DNA of 64,000 nucleotides from Rhodospirillales bacterium (GCA_018432935.1 JAHDSF010000013.1:1-64000); one strand, 5' to 3'; counted from the stretch's first letter, positions 1 to 9,285 are shown. A program made the numbers and translations. Notes: generated from the letters alone by a model not told the origin.

Positions 1-27
1 ATCCAGCAAGGCCTCAAACCGCATCAT
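1..27 (-). CDS. 5' end of a minus-strand gene cut by the window edge, possibly a transposase
   Basis: On the minus strand an AGGAG box (34-38) lies 6 nt before a double ATG (25-27 and 22-24), followed by an open frame reading MMRFEALLD to the edge. Nine residues cannot identify a family. They resemble the N-terminus of some helix-turn-helix transposases, and the paired repeats at 91-136 would suit an IS end, but both points are inference. Confidence 0.4.
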
Positions 28-90
28 TCGGATCTCCTGTAGCGCTCTCGCCCGGCCCATCCTCGCCCCCCTTTTTGAGCGATTCTGAAA

Positions 91-136
91 CCGGACAAAT
101 CACGCGCTACAAAATCCGGACAGATGACGAGCTAAC
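91..136. repeat. Two tandem 20-21 nt direct repeats, possible IS end
   Basis: CCGGACAAATCACGCGCTAC (91-110) is followed with a 25-nt period by a near copy at 116-136 (CCGGACAGATGACGAGCTAAC). They differ at three positions plus one inserted base. Multiple short repeats of this kind occur at the ends of some IS elements, and a gene start lies just to the left. The IS assignment is inference. Confidence 0.35.
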
Positions 137-157
137 TACAGGCGGATTGAGCTCGCC

Positions 158-186
158 TTGACAGCCCCGGCGGAAGTTCCTATCTT
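158..186 (+). promoter_or_regulatory. Sigma70-type promoter of rpmJ
   Basis: TTGACA (158-163), a 17-nt spacer and TATCTT (181-186) form a near-consensus promoter about 60 nt upstream of the rpmJ start. Confidence 0.6.
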
Positions 187-245
187 CCGCGCTCCTAAAA
201 AACCGCGCCCGTTTGTTGCGCAACCCGCGAGTTGGGGAAAGTACC

Positions 246-371
246 ATGAAGATCCGCAATTCTCTGAAGTCGGCGAAGCTGCGCGAGAAGGGCTGCGTCC
301 TGGTGCGCCGCAAGGGCCGCGTCTACATCATCAACAAGCGCCAGCCGCGCTACAAGGCGCGCCAGGGCTGA
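246..371 (+). CDS. rpmJ: 50S ribosomal protein L36 (type B)
   Basis: This 41-codon gene encodes L36, a small basic protein of the large ribosomal subunit. It begins [11 protein letters not shown] and ends [11 protein letters not shown]. The core [11 protein letters not shown] is the usual L36 signature. The four zinc ligands of the other L36 form are absent, which places it in the zinc-free type B common in Alphaproteobacteria. A consensus promoter lies upstream and a hairpin downstream, so it is probably a single-gene unit. Confidence 0.93.
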   Translation: MKIRNSLKSAKLREKGCVLVRRKGRVYIINKRQPRYKARQG

Positions 372-400
372 TCGGTCCCGATTCGCGAATTCCAGGCTGG

Positions 401-427
401 TCGCCGGCGTGATGCCGGCGATTTGCT
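401..427 (+). terminator. Terminator-like hairpin after rpmJ
   Basis: TCGCCGGC (401-408) pairs perfectly with GCCGGCGA (414-421) around a 5-nt loop, followed by TTTGCT. It starts 29 nt after the rpmJ stop. Nothing else was recognised between it and the AsmA gene. Confidence 0.5.
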
Positions 428-627
428 GATTCGGCCCGCCGTAGCCTTCCATAGCCCCGCCGTTGGAGGGTCCCCCCTTGGGAATCCCGCCGCGGATGAT
501 GAGATGAGAGGGGCCGCTCGCGCGCACAGCAAGCTTGGGCCCGGTTCGGTTTGAAACCGAAGGGGCGAGCCTCTACACTGCCGTCCCTGCCGGACGGCCG
601 CAGGCTCCGCAGACCGGGAGACGGTTG

Positions 628-3600
628 TTGAAGAAGCTCCTCATACTGTTCGCGATTCTGCTCGTGATCGTGGCGGCGGCCGTCACGGTGGCCCCGGAAT
701 TCATCGACTGGAACGCCTACCGGGGCACCCTCGCAGCGCAGATCGAACGGCAGACCGGGCGCAAGGTCACGTTCGGCGGCGACCTGGGCGTCACGCTCCT
801 GCCGACGCCCGCTCTGGTCGCCAAGGACGTTCGCCTGTCGAATATCGAAGGCGGCGAATCGCCGCAGATGCTCTCGCTGCGGACGCTCGAGTTGCGCATC
901 GCGGCCGCCCCCCTGTTGACCGGCCGCCTCCACTTCCCGTCGATGCGCCTCGTCGAGCCGGTGCTCTCGCTTGAGGTCGCCTCCGACGGCCGCCGCAATT
1001 GGGACTTCGGGACACCCGAGGCCGTCCGCTCCGAGCCGTCATCCGGGCAGCCCGGCGGGGAGGACGATGGATCGGCGGTCCGATTCGACAACGTCGTGGT
1101 CGAGAACGGGACCGTTCTGTACCGCGACGCCCGCTCCGGCACCACTGCCCGCATCGACGGCATCGACGCCCAGTTTGGCGCCACCTCGCTGGAGGGGCCG
1201 CTTGATGGCGAGGGAACCCTCGTCTACCGCGGCGTGCCGGTGCAGTTCGACGTCGCCCTCGGGCAGCTCATCCAGGGACGCACGGTGCCGCTGAACGTGG
1301 TCCTGCAGCTTGCCCAGGCGCGGGCGTCGCTGTCGGGAGCGATTCTCGGCGTAGGCGAGAATCCGCGCTTCAAGGGGGAGGTCAAGTCCGAGGGACAGAG
1401 CCTGGGCGCGCTGGTGGCCACGCTGTCCGGCAGACCGGCGCCCGCGCCGCTGGCACAATCCTTCGCGGTTGAAGCGGAAGTGGTCGCCTCGACCGAGAAG
1501 CTGACGGCCGAGCGCTCCTCGATCCGCCTCGGCGACACCAGGGCCGCGCTGCGCCTGGAGGTGGCCTATGCAGACGACATCGACTTCACGGTCGGTGTGG
1601 ACGTGCCGCGGCTCGATCTCGACGCGCTGCTGGCACCCCCGCCGCCGCCAGCAGGGAAGGCGGCTCCTGCACCCGGAAATCCGGCGCCGGACGGCCCTCG
1701 TGCCCTGGCGCCGAACGTTGCCGCGCCTGCAGCCGCTCCTGACCCCGGCCCGTTGCGACTGCCGGAAAACGTCCACGGTGTCGCCGAGGTGACGGCCGAT
1801 GCGATCACCTATCGCGACGGCATCATCGGACAGTTCAGGGCGAGCCTGGAGATGACAGGCAACGAGGTGGTCGTGAACCAGCTCTCGGCCCAGCTTCCCG
1901 GAGGGTCCGAGGCCGCGATCTTCGGGGTTGCCAACCTGAACGGCGGCACGCCCCGGTTCGAGGGCGAGCTCGACCTCAAGATCAACGACCTCCGCCGCAT
2001 CCTGAGGTGGGCCGGCGTGGCAGAGCCGCCGGTCGACGCGGAGCGCCTGCGCAGCCTGACTCTGCGGTCCGCGCAGGTCATCGTCGAACCCCACCAGGTG
2101 CAACTCGGCAACATCGCCGCCAGACTGGACACCACCCAGATCACCGGCGGGATCGCGATCGCCATGACCGCCCGGCCTTCGTTCGGGGCCGCCCTCGAGA
2201 TCGACCGCCTCAACCTCGACGCCTACATGCCCCGTCCCGCGCCCGGGGACCAGGGATCGATCGCCCAGCCGGCTGATCAGGAGCGTGCGCCGCAGGCGCC
2301 GACGGACCTCGTGCAGCCCGATATCGTCCTCAATCCGCTGCGGACCTTCAGCGCCTTCGACTGCAACCTGCGCCTCGGCATCAAGCACCTGACCGTGCGC
2401 GATGCCCCCATCCACGACCTCAGGCTCGATGCCAGCCTGCTCAAGGGCGCGCTTACGGTGCGCGAGTTCTCGGCCGCCGACATGGCCGGAGCCGCGATCG
2501 CCGTGAAGGGCGGCTTCGACGCCGGCCCGGCGATTCCGGAGTTCAAGGAGCTGAGCCTCTCGGTGCGGACCCAGGATCTCGACCGCCTGTTCCGCTTCTT
2601 CGACCTGCCGACCTCGGCGACGGCGCGCGAGCTGGGTGCCGTCTCGACCACCGCGACCCTCGACGGCCGGGTGGTCGCCCCGCGCCTCCAGGCGGCCCTG
2701 CAGGCGCGCGACATGGAGGTGACGGCGGACGGCGAGTTCGCCTGGCTGCCGGCACCCGGCCTCGATCTCAAGACCCGGGTCCGCCACAAGGACGTGGCGC
2801 GCCTGGTGCGGATCTTCGGCTTCGAATACCGGCCGCTGGGCCCCCTCGGTGGCGTCGATGCGTCCGGCCGCGTCCGGCTGACCCCGGAGCGGATCACTTT
2901 CGAGGAGATGAACGGTCAGTTCGGGCCGGTCCGCGCCGAAGGCTCGCTGGCGCTGGCGACCACCGGCGCGAGGCCGAAGCTGACCGCAGACCTGCGCACC
3001 GACACCCTGGAGCTCGACAAGTTCCTGCCGCCCAGACGGAATGCGACGCTCCCACCCAGACAGCGCGCTATCGTGCCCGCCGCGTACCCGAGCGCTCCCC
3101 GGCCGCGGACACAAAGCGCGACACCCGTCAGGACCAGCCCCGATCGGTGGTCGCACGAGACGCTCGACCTGTCGGTCCTGCACAGCTTCGACGCCGACGT
3201 CAAGCTGTCCTCCAAGACCCTGGCGTATGGCCCCTATCGGATCGAGCAGGCGGACGTCACGGCACGTCTGGCCCAGGGCATGCTGAACCTCGAGCAGCTC
3301 ACCGGCCGGCTGTTCGGCGGCGCGTTGGCAGGGCAGGCGACCCTCGAGGCGGCGTCCAAGCCACGGCTCGCCGTGTCGCTCTCCCTCAAGGAGAGCAGCC
3401 TCGCGGCCGGGCTGAAGGCGCTGACCGGCGCCGAGGCGGCCGGGGGGTCGCTGGACCTCGATGCGACAGTTGCCGGAAGCGGCGGCAGCGAAGCGCAAAT
3501 CGTCGCCTCGCTGGCCGGCAAGGGGGCGTTCGCGATGAAGCAGATCGATGTCCGCAAGTCGGGCGCCGGGGCGGCCCTCGCACCCGCGCTGGAGATCCTG

Positions 3601-3981
3601 CGCGGCCTCAATGCCCTCGGCTCCCTGGTCGGCGGGGCCTCGGCCCCCGCCGACCTGACCGGCACCTTTGCAATCGACACCGGGATCGCCCGGTCCGACG
3701 ACCTCAAGCTTGCATCCTCCGCTTACGAGGCGACAGCCAAGGCCGACGTAGACCTGCCTCGCTGGCAGGTCCGATCGGAAGGTCGGGCCCGCCTCACCGA
3801 AGCCGGGGTCGATGCGATTCCGTTCTCGGTTTCCGGCCCCCTCGACGCGCCCGACGTCAAGATCTCTCCGCCCGAGAACCTCAGGAATTTCTCGATTCGG
3901 ATCCCGGACAAGCTGCTCAAGGACAAGGATGCCCGCCGCCAGTTTCTCGAAGACCTGAAGAAAGGTGTCATCGGGAACTGA
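628..3981 (+). CDS. AsmA family envelope protein
   Basis: A large AsmA-type protein of about 1117 residues. Members are anchored in the inner membrane and are thought to act in outer-membrane biogenesis or lipid transport. A single hydrophobic segment (about residues 4-22, after MKKLLILFAILL) is followed by the conserved stretch around PEFIDWNAYRG, then a long periplasmic repeat-like body ending in a C-terminal AsmA region. The frame is open from TTG 535, but the TTG at 628 fits better: GGAG lies 7 nt upstream and the protein then starts with KK plus the membrane anchor. TTG 625 is an alternative. The gene stands alone between rpmJ and a sugar kinase. Confidence 0.85.
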   Translation: MKKLLILFAILLVIVAAAVTVAPEFIDWNAYRGTLAAQIERQTGRKVTFGGDLGVTLLPTPALVAKDVRLSNIEGGESPQMLSLRTLELRIAAAPLLTGRLHFPSMRLVEPVLSLEVASDGRRNWDFGTPEAVRSEPSSGQPGGEDDGSAVRFDNVVVENGTVLYRDARSGTTARIDGIDAQFGATSLEGPLDGEGTLVYRGVPVQFDVALGQLIQGRTVPLNVVLQLAQARASLSGAILGVGENPRFKGEVKSEGQSLGALVATLSGRPAPAPLAQSFAVEAEVVASTEKLTAERSSIRLGDTRAALRLEVAYADDIDFTVGVDVPRLDLDALLAPPPPPAGKAAPAPGNPAPDGPRALAPNVAAPAAAPDPGPLRLPENVHGVAEVTADAITYRDGIIGQFRASLEMTGNEVVVNQLSAQLPGGSEAAIFGVANLNGGTPRFEGELDLKINDLRRILRWAGVAEPPVDAERLRSLTLRSAQVIVEPHQVQLGNIAARLDTTQITGGIAIAMTARPSFGAALEIDRLNLDAYMPRPAPGDQGSIAQPADQERAPQAPTDLVQPDIVLNPLRTFSAFDCNLRLGIKHLTVRDAPIHDLRLDASLLKGALTVREFSAADMAGAAIAVKGGFDAGPAIPEFKELSLSVRTQDLDRLFRFFDLPTSATARELGAVSTTATLDGRVVAPRLQAALQARDMEVTADGEFAWLPAPGLDLKTRVRHKDVARLVRIFGFEYRPLGPLGGVDASGRVRLTPERITFEEMNGQFGPVRAEGSLALATTGARPKLTADLRTDTLELDKFLPPRRNATLPPRQRAIVPAAYPSAPRPRTQSATPVRTSPDRWSHETLDLSVLHSFDADVKLSSKTLAYGPYRIEQADVTARLAQGMLNLEQLTGRLFGGALAGQATLEAASKPRLAVSLSLKESSLAAGLKALTGAEAAGGSLDLDATVAGSGGSEAQIVASLAGKGAFAMKQIDVRKSGAGAALAPALEILRGLNALGSLVGGASAPADLTGTFAIDTGIARSDDLKLASSAYEATAKADVDLPRWQVRSEGRARLTEAGVDAIPFSVSGPLDAPDVKISPPENLRNFSIRIPDKLLKDKDARRQFLEDLKKGVIGN

Positions 3982-4071
3982 CGGCGCCGGTCGAGAACCC
4001 CCCGCAATCTGCTAGGATCCCCCTCCCCAGATGGCCCGCGAGGGCCGGTTGAACAGACAGGTCCGTGCATC

Positions 4072-5529
4072 ATGCTGATTCTCGTTCTCGAGGCGTCGAC
4101 GGCTTCGGCGAAGGCGATGCTGTATAGAAGCGGCGAAGGCGTCGCCGGCATTCTCTCGCGCAACTACTCGGCCGAGGCCGGCGATACCGTCACCCTGGAT
4201 GCCGACCGCATCGTCGGCGAGACCCTGGCGGTCGGGCGGGAGCTGCTGGCTGAGAAGGGAATCGACAGGGTCGACGTGGTTGCGACCTGCAGCATCTGGA
4301 GCCATAGCCTAGTGCTGCTGGACCGCGACCGGCGGCCGGTCTCCAAGCTTTCCACCTGGGCCGACACCACCCCCGCCGTCACCACCGAGAAGTACCGGCG
4401 CGACCGCCCGCTCTATCACGAGCTCTACCAGCGCACCGGCTGCCCGATCCACAGCACCTACACCCTGTGGAAGTACGTCCACGCGAAGGAGCACGGCGAC
4501 GTTTCGAAGGCGGCCTTCATCGCCTCGATGCCCGACTACCTGTTCCTGAGCCTGACCGGCGAGTTCGCCGCCGCTCCGAGCACCGCATGCGGCGGCGCCT
4601 TCCTCAACACCCACTCGCTGGACTGGGACGAGCTGGCGCTCAAGGTGGCCGGCATCGAGGCGGGAATGCTGCCGCGGCTGGTCGAATCCGAGTTCACCGC
4701 GCCGCTGGCAGCGGCTGCGGCGCACGCGCTCGGCATCAAGGCAGGCACGCCCGTCGTCATCACCGGCGCCGACGGCGCGATGAACCAGGTCGCCGCCGGC
4801 GGCTTCGGCGACAACGTGATGACCCTGTCGGTGGGAACAAGCGCGGCCCTGCGGCTCACCACCAACCGCCCGGTGCTGGCGGAGAAGCCCTCCACCTGGT
4901 GCTATGTCGGCCCCGAGCACAAGTGGATCGTCGGCTGCGCCACCGCCGGCGCGGGCAACTGCGTCGACTGGTTCGGCAAGCGGATCCTCGGCTCCCAGGG
5001 CGGCATCACGCTCGACCAGCTCGGCGAGGGGGCCCGGGGCGCCCTGGCCAAGGGCGACGCGCCGATCTTCCTGCCGTTCCCGGCCGGCGAGCGCTGCCCC
5101 GGCTGGAACGACGCGAAGACTGCGCAGATGTGCGGGCTGAAGCTGAGCCACGACATCTACGACCTCTACTACGCGGTCCTCGAGGGCGTGCTGTTCAACC
5201 TCAAGCAGTGCTACGACATCACGGTGCCGATCGTCGGCCGGCCGCCGAAGTACATCAGCGTCTCCGGCGGCATCGAGAAGTCGCCGTTCTGGCTGTCGAT
5301 GGCGGCCTCGATTTTCGGCCTGCCGGTCTACCCCGACGGTCGTCTGCACGCATCCTCGCTGGGGGCCGCGTGCATGGGCCTCAAGGTGGGCGGAGAGATG
5401 AAATCGGTCGCCGCGATCAAGCCGCTGCTCGACAAGCGGTTCGACCCCGATCCCGCCCTGCACGGCCATTATGCCCGCCGCTACCGGAGCTACCTCCGCT
5501 ATTACGACCTGCATTCGGCCGCCGAGTAG
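4072..5529 (+). CDS. FGGY-family carbohydrate kinase
   Basis: A 485-residue ATP-dependent sugar kinase of the FGGY fold (xylulokinase, gluconokinase, glycerol kinase relatives), normal in length. Visible features are the N-terminal nucleotide-binding strand (ILVLEASTASAKAML), the TGADGAMNQVAAGG segment of the sugar/ATP cleft, the LPFPAGERCPGWN motif and the C-terminal SVSGGIEKSPFW segment. The N-terminal motif has E where most members have D. The substrate cannot be told from sequence. The convergent hydroxyacid dehydrogenase next door hints at sugar-acid metabolism, but this is only context. Confidence 0.85.
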   Translation: MLILVLEASTASAKAMLYRSGEGVAGILSRNYSAEAGDTVTLDADRIVGETLAVGRELLAEKGIDRVDVVATCSIWSHSLVLLDRDRRPVSKLSTWADTTPAVTTEKYRRDRPLYHELYQRTGCPIHSTYTLWKYVHAKEHGDVSKAAFIASMPDYLFLSLTGEFAAAPSTACGGAFLNTHSLDWDELALKVAGIEAGMLPRLVESEFTAPLAAAAAHALGIKAGTPVVITGADGAMNQVAAGGFGDNVMTLSVGTSAALRLTTNRPVLAEKPSTWCYVGPEHKWIVGCATAGAGNCVDWFGKRILGSQGGITLDQLGEGARGALAKGDAPIFLPFPAGERCPGWNDAKTAQMCGLKLSHDIYDLYYAVLEGVLFNLKQCYDITVPIVGRPPKYISVSGGIEKSPFWLSMAASIFGLPVYPDGRLHASSLGAACMGLKVGGEMKSVAAIKPLLDKRFDPDPALHGHYARRYRSYLRYYDLHSAAE

Positions 5530-5537
5530 AGAGCTCC

Positions 5538-5571
5538 GTCCCCCCTCCTCCCCCCTGGGGCGGAGGGGGAC
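5538..5571. terminator. GC-rich hairpin between convergent genes
   Basis: GTCCCCCCTCC (5538-5548) pairs with GGAGGGGGAC (5562-5571) with one bulged C. It sits between the converging FGGY kinase and hydroxyacid dehydrogenase and could terminate both. There is no long T-run. Confidence 0.45.
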
Positions 5572-5577
5572 GCCACG

Positions 5578-6504
5578 TCACGCCTTGCCCAGGGCGACCA
5601 GCAGGTTCTCGACCGCGACCTCGACGGCGCGGGTCACGCTCTCCTGCGTGAAGCCGCCGATATGGCTGGTGGCGATGGTGTTGGGATGCTGCGCCAGGGC
5701 AAGCGACTTTGGCGGCTCCTCGGGGAAGACGTCGGTGGCATAGCCGGCGAGGCGCCCGTCTTCGAGGGCAGCCAGCACCGCCGCCTCGTCGATCAGCGCA
5801 GCGCGCGCGGTATTGATGAGGAACGCGCCCTTGCGCATCTTGCCGAGGAACGCGGCGTCGACCAGGTGGCTGCCGTCGCGCGGGGCCGGGCAGTGCAGGG
5901 TGACGACGTCGGCCTGCCCGATCACCTCGTCGATTTCGGCCCAGCGGAACCGCTCGGCGGGCAGGCCCTGCGGCTTCATCGGGTCGAAGGCGAGCACGCT
6001 GGCGCCCAGCGCCACGACCAGCCGGCACACCTCGCGGCCGATCGCCCCGGCGCCGACCACACCGACGGCACGGTTGCGAATCTCGATGCCCTGCTTGCGC
6101 GGCCACTGGCCGGCCTTGATGCCGGCGTCGGCAGCCGGGATGTGGCGCAGGCTGGCGAACATCAGGCCAATCGTCAATTCGGCGACCCCCGCCGAGTTGG
6201 CCCCCTCGGCGACCACCACCTTGATGCCGCGCTCCTTGACCCGCTCCAGCGGCAGGTTGTCGACGCCGACGCCGTTGCGACTGATCACCTTGAGGGCGTC
6301 CGCTGCATCGATCACGGCCGGCGTCACCTTCTCGACGCCTGCGAGCCAGCCGACGCAGCCCTTCACCCGATCGATCAGCTCGCTTTCGCCGGGGGTTGCC
6401 CCGGCCGTCGTATAGACGACCTCGAACCCCTTGTCCTGAAGCCTCTTCATCGCCGGGTGCGGCTTCTGGGTCAGGGAACGCGGCGTGACGAGAATCTTTT
6501 CCAG
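5578..6504 (-). CDS. D-isomer-specific 2-hydroxyacid dehydrogenase (phosphoglycerate dehydrogenase-like)
   Basis: An NAD-dependent dehydrogenase of about 308 residues for D-2-hydroxy acids. The Rossmann motif VGAGAIG lies near residue 150, the substrate-region segment SRNGVGVDNL near 75, the arginine of NTARAALIDE near 234, acidic DVFPEEPP near 258 and the catalytic histidine of TSHIGGFT near 281. The family's usual N-terminus (KILVTPRSLT) begins right after a CTG at 6504 that has GGAGG 5 nt upstream. No ATG, GTG or TTG is placed as well, so a CTG start is proposed; the frame stays open to ATG 6603. There is no C-terminal ACT domain, so it is unlikely to be the main SerA. It is last in a minus-strand run with the esterase. 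Confidence 0.82.
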   Translation of the reverse strand: MEKILVTPRSLTQKPHPAMKRLQDKGFEVVYTTAGATPGESELIDRVKGCVGWLAGVEKVTPAVIDAADALKVISRNGVGVDNLPLERVKERGIKVVVAEGANSAGVAELTIGLMFASLRHIPAADAGIKAGQWPRKQGIEIRNRAVGVVGAGAIGREVCRLVVALGASVLAFDPMKPQGLPAERFRWAEIDEVIGQADVVTLHCPAPRDGSHLVDAAFLGKMRKGAFLINTARAALIDEAAVLAALEDGRLAGYATDVFPEEPPKSLALAQHPNTIATSHIGGFTQESVTRAVEVAVENLLVALGKA

Positions 6505-6615
6505 GATCGCCTCCTTGGGCAGCGGTGTTCGAGAACGCCTCGAACCGCGGGCAGACAACCGTCCGACCGCCGACAAAATACGTCCACCCCCATCGGCGTG
6601 CAACGCCCTGGCGGC

Positions 6616-7563
6616 TCAGCCGAAACGGCGCAGGAAGGCGGCGCCGCAGTCGAGCGCATGGTGCGCCTTGTCAACGATGTCGCTGAAGATCAGGAAGCCG
6701 TGGCAGACCCCCTCCTCGACCGACAGCTCGTGCTCGAGTCCGGCCTCGGCGCAGCGGGCCGCGAAGTGCAGCGTGTCGTCGCGCAAGGGATCGAGCCCGG
6801 CAGCCATGAGATGGAGCGGCGGCAGACCGTCGAGCCGTCCCTTGACGAGAGCGGCTCGGGGGTTGGCGCGGTCCGCCGCCGAGCCCAGGTAGGCATCCCA
6901 GAAGAACGCCATTTCATCCCGGGTAAGCCCATGCTCGCCGCGGCCGAACGCCCGGTACGAGGCGGTGTCGAGGTCGGTATCGAAGACGCCGTAGAAGCAC
7001 AGCAGGGCGCGCGGAAGCGGCCCGCCGGCATCGCGCAGATCCATCGCCGCCGCCACCGCCAGATTGGCCCCGGCCGAATCGCCCGCCACGGCCAGGCGGC
7101 GGGGGTCGACGCCGAACTCGGACGCGCGGTCGTGGAGGTGACGGAACGCCGCCGCGGTCTCGTTCACCGGGTCTGGAAACTTGTGCTCGGGGGCCAGGAC
7201 GTAGTCGATGCCCAGCACCGTCCATCCCGACTTGAGGGCCAGCAGGCGCATCACCTTGTCGTGAGTGTCGAGCGAGCCATGTACCCATCCGCCGCCATGC
7301 AGGTAGACGATCGCGGGCGCCGGCCGGTGCTGGTCGGGACGGTAGATCCGCACCGGCACGTCGCCGAAAGGTCCCGGCAGCATGCTCTCCTCGATGGCCG
7401 GCAGCGGCAGCGGGTTGGCGTTCCATGGTCGCCTCTGTTCCTCGACCAGCCGGCGCATCATGCGCGGATCCGACGGCCGCGGAGCGCCGGCGGTGATCGC
7501 GGCGACGCGCTCCAGCGCCTGCGCCATCTGAGGGTCCATCGGCTGGCGGAGATCGTCGTCCAC
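6616..7563 (-). CDS. Alpha/beta hydrolase, HSL/acetyl-esterase type
   Basis: A 315-residue esterase of the hormone-sensitive lipase family, which hydrolyses short-chain carboxylic esters. The oxyanion motif HGGGW is at residues 89-93 and the nucleophile elbow GDSAG at 161-165 (Ser163). The catalytic Asp is expected in GLDPLRDD and the His in VCHGF near the C-terminus. No signal peptide is visible, so it is probably cytoplasmic. It starts 18 nt after the GntR gene stop, consistent with one transcript with the regulator and the AstE-like deacylase. The physiological ester is unknown. Confidence 0.87.
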   Translation of the reverse strand: MDDDLRQPMDPQMAQALERVAAITAGAPRPSDPRMMRRLVEEQRRPWNANPLPLPAIEESMLPGPFGDVPVRIYRPDQHRPAPAIVYLHGGGWVHGSLDTHDKVMRLLALKSGWTVLGIDYVLAPEHKFPDPVNETAAAFRHLHDRASEFGVDPRRLAVAGDSAGANLAVAAAMDLRDAGGPLPRALLCFYGVFDTDLDTASYRAFGRGEHGLTRDEMAFFWDAYLGSAADRANPRAALVKGRLDGLPPLHLMAAGLDPLRDDTLHFAARCAEAGLEHELSVEEGVCHGFLIFSDIVDKAHHALDCGAAFLRRFG

Positions 7564-7581
7564 GCGCGCTCCCTTCGGCTG

Positions 7582-8262
7582 TCAGTCCTCGTCCCGTCCG
7601 GCGGCGAGGTAGGCTTCCATCGACGGCTTGATGTGATCGACGCACAGTCTCGCCAGCCGCTCGCGGTCGTCGTCGCGCAACGCCTCGATCATCTGGAGGT
7701 GCTCGACCTGCGAGCGGCCGAGGCGCCGCGGCTGGCCGATGCTGTGGTAGCGCACGACATGGGCGATGGCCGCGTAGGCCTTGATGGTGTCGAACAGATA
7801 GGGATTGCCGCAGGCGGCAAAGAGGGTGTCGTGAAACTCGTTGTCGTAGCGATGGACGGCCGACAGGTCGCCGGCCTCGACCGCCTTGGCATGGCGCTCC
7901 CGCAACTCGCCCAGGCGGTCCAGAAGCTCGGGCGGCGCCGGCAGCGGCATGGTGCGGGCGGCATGGCCGTGGAGCAGGAAGCGAACGTCGTAGATCGCGG
8001 CGATTTCCTGCGGAGAGAACGAGCGAACGCGGGCACCCTTGTTGGGCTCGCGCGTCACCACCCCGATCTGCTCCAGCGCCGCCAACGCCTGCCGAGCGAC
8101 GTGACGCTTGAAGTCGAAGCGCTCCATCAGGGCGTCCTCGATCAAACGCTGGCGCGGCTTGAGACGCCCGAAGATGATGTCTTCTTCGATGACGCGGACA
8201 GCGGCGGCCAGCGGCTCCTTGAGCCGAGGCGCCGTCGTCCGCACGTCAAGCAGCGTTCCCAT
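7582..8262 (-). CDS. GntR-family transcriptional regulator (FCD type)
   Basis: A 226-residue regulator. The N-terminal winged helix (about residues 12-80) contains LIEDALMERFDFKRHVARQ and a wing near REPNKGARVR. The C-terminal all-helical FCD domain has the metal/effector-binding pattern D..FH (YDNEFHDTLFAACGN) with later histidines. Such proteins usually repress catabolic genes until a small carboxylate binds. It lies between the AstE-like deacylase and the esterase in one minus-strand operon, divergent from the dipeptide transporter, so these are its likeliest targets. Confidence 0.87.
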   Translation of the reverse strand: MGTLLDVRTTAPRLKEPLAAAVRVIEEDIIFGRLKPRQRLIEDALMERFDFKRHVARQALAALEQIGVVTREPNKGARVRSFSPQEIAAIYDVRFLLHGHAARTMPLPAPPELLDRLGELRERHAKAVEAGDLSAVHRYDNEFHDTLFAACGNPYLFDTIKAYAAIAHVVRYHSIGQPRRLGRSQVEHLQMIEALRDDDRERLARLCVDHIKPSMEAYLAAGRDED

Positions 8263-8290
8263 GGCGGTCGTCCCCGTCGATGGGCCCTCC

Positions 8291-9256
8291 TCAGACGTAG
8301 CGGCCGAACCGCACGGCCGTGGTCCCCTTGCGGCAGCCTCGCGACGGCATCACGAGGACGCATTCGTCGTACGGGGTCCTGACCTCCTCGTCGCCGTCCC
8401 AGCCGATCAGCGTTCCCGCCGCGGCGACCACCTCCATGCCGACGTAATCGGCAGCGAAGCGGAAGCTGTCGGTCTTGATCGTCACCGGCCCGGTCACCTC
8501 GATCACCTTCTGGGCTGGCGGCGGCGGCGCATCGGGAAGCAGACGCTGCACATCGTCGGTGGCGATCACGTCGAGCATCCGGAGAAATCGGACGGCGCTC
8601 TCGCAGGCCACTTTCCTGCTGGAGGCTTCCCAGTGCTGGCCACATTCCACCAGGACCGCGTTGCGGGGGCTCGCCTCGTCGGCGAACATTCCGTAGTCGC
8701 GCAGGCGCCGGCCGGCGGCGTGCCCTTGATCGGCCATCACGTGCTGCGGGAAGCCGAGTCGCCGCGCGAAGGCGCGCCCCTTGGCGGTCGGCCCGCACAA
8801 TGCCAAAGGCACCGTCGGATGCTGCATCGAGTGGAGGTCGAGCAGATAATCCACGGTGTCGACGACCGGCCGCACCTCGCGGGCGCGGCGAAGCTCGACG
8901 CTGTCGCGGTCGCCGTCGAGCACGCCCCAGACCCGGTTGAAGTCTTCGTCGACATAGCGCGAACTCTCGGGCCGCGCCGGATCGAATGTCTCGAAGGCGG
9001 CAACGTTCATGAAGGCCAGCGACAGCTTCCCCTGCCGCGGCCGGACCTCGCGACGGAACAGGAAGTCGAGGGCCAGGGGCCCGCACAGCTCGTTGCCGTG
9101 GACGATGGCTGCGACCATGACGTGCGGACCGGATCGGCCGCTGTCGAAGGTGGTGATGTAGTCGACCCCTGTGTTGCCCTTGCGATAGGGGGTAATGTCG
9201 ATCGCGGTCAGCTCGACCGCATAGGGGCTTTCCCCCGTATTGACTGCCGCCGTCAT
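8291..9256 (-). CDS. Succinylglutamate desuccinylase/aspartoacylase family deacylase
   Basis: A zinc-dependent amidohydrolase of the AstE/AspA (M14-like) family, about 321 residues. It would remove an acyl group from an N-acyl amino acid or related amide. The metal motif HGNE is at residues 53-56 and the third ligand is His142 in LLDLHSMQHP. The start at 9256 follows GAGGAA; an upstream ATG at 9283 in the same frame lacks support. It is first in an operon with the GntR regulator and esterase and is divergent from two dipeptide-binding proteins, which suggests scavenging of acylated amino acids or peptides. The substrate is not determined. Confidence 0.83.
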   Translation of the reverse strand: MTAAVNTGESPYAVELTAIDITPYRKGNTGVDYITTFDSGRSGPHVMVAAIVHGNELCGPLALDFLFRREVRPRQGKLSLAFMNVAAFETFDPARPESSRYVDEDFNRVWGVLDGDRDSVELRRAREVRPVVDTVDYLLDLHSMQHPTVPLALCGPTAKGRAFARRLGFPQHVMADQGHAAGRRLRDYGMFADEASPRNAVLVECGQHWEASSRKVACESAVRFLRMLDVIATDDVQRLLPDAPPPPAQKVIEVTGPVTIKTDSFRFAADYVGMEVVAAAGTLIGWDGDEEVRTPYDECVLVMPSRGCRKGTTAVRFGRYV

Positions 9257-9285
9257 GGGTTCCTCGTCCGGCCGTTGCTGCACGC

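Noticed and set aside
1039..3498. An 819-codon minus-strand open frame opposite the AsmA gene
   Set aside because: It is the GC-driven shadow of the AsmA coding sequence; no domain pattern is seen.
5662..8382. A 906-codon plus-strand open frame
   Set aside because: It lies antisense to the hydroxyacid dehydrogenase, esterase and GntR genes, which have clear families. Its translation is low-complexity and matches no family, as expected for GC-rich antisense DNA.
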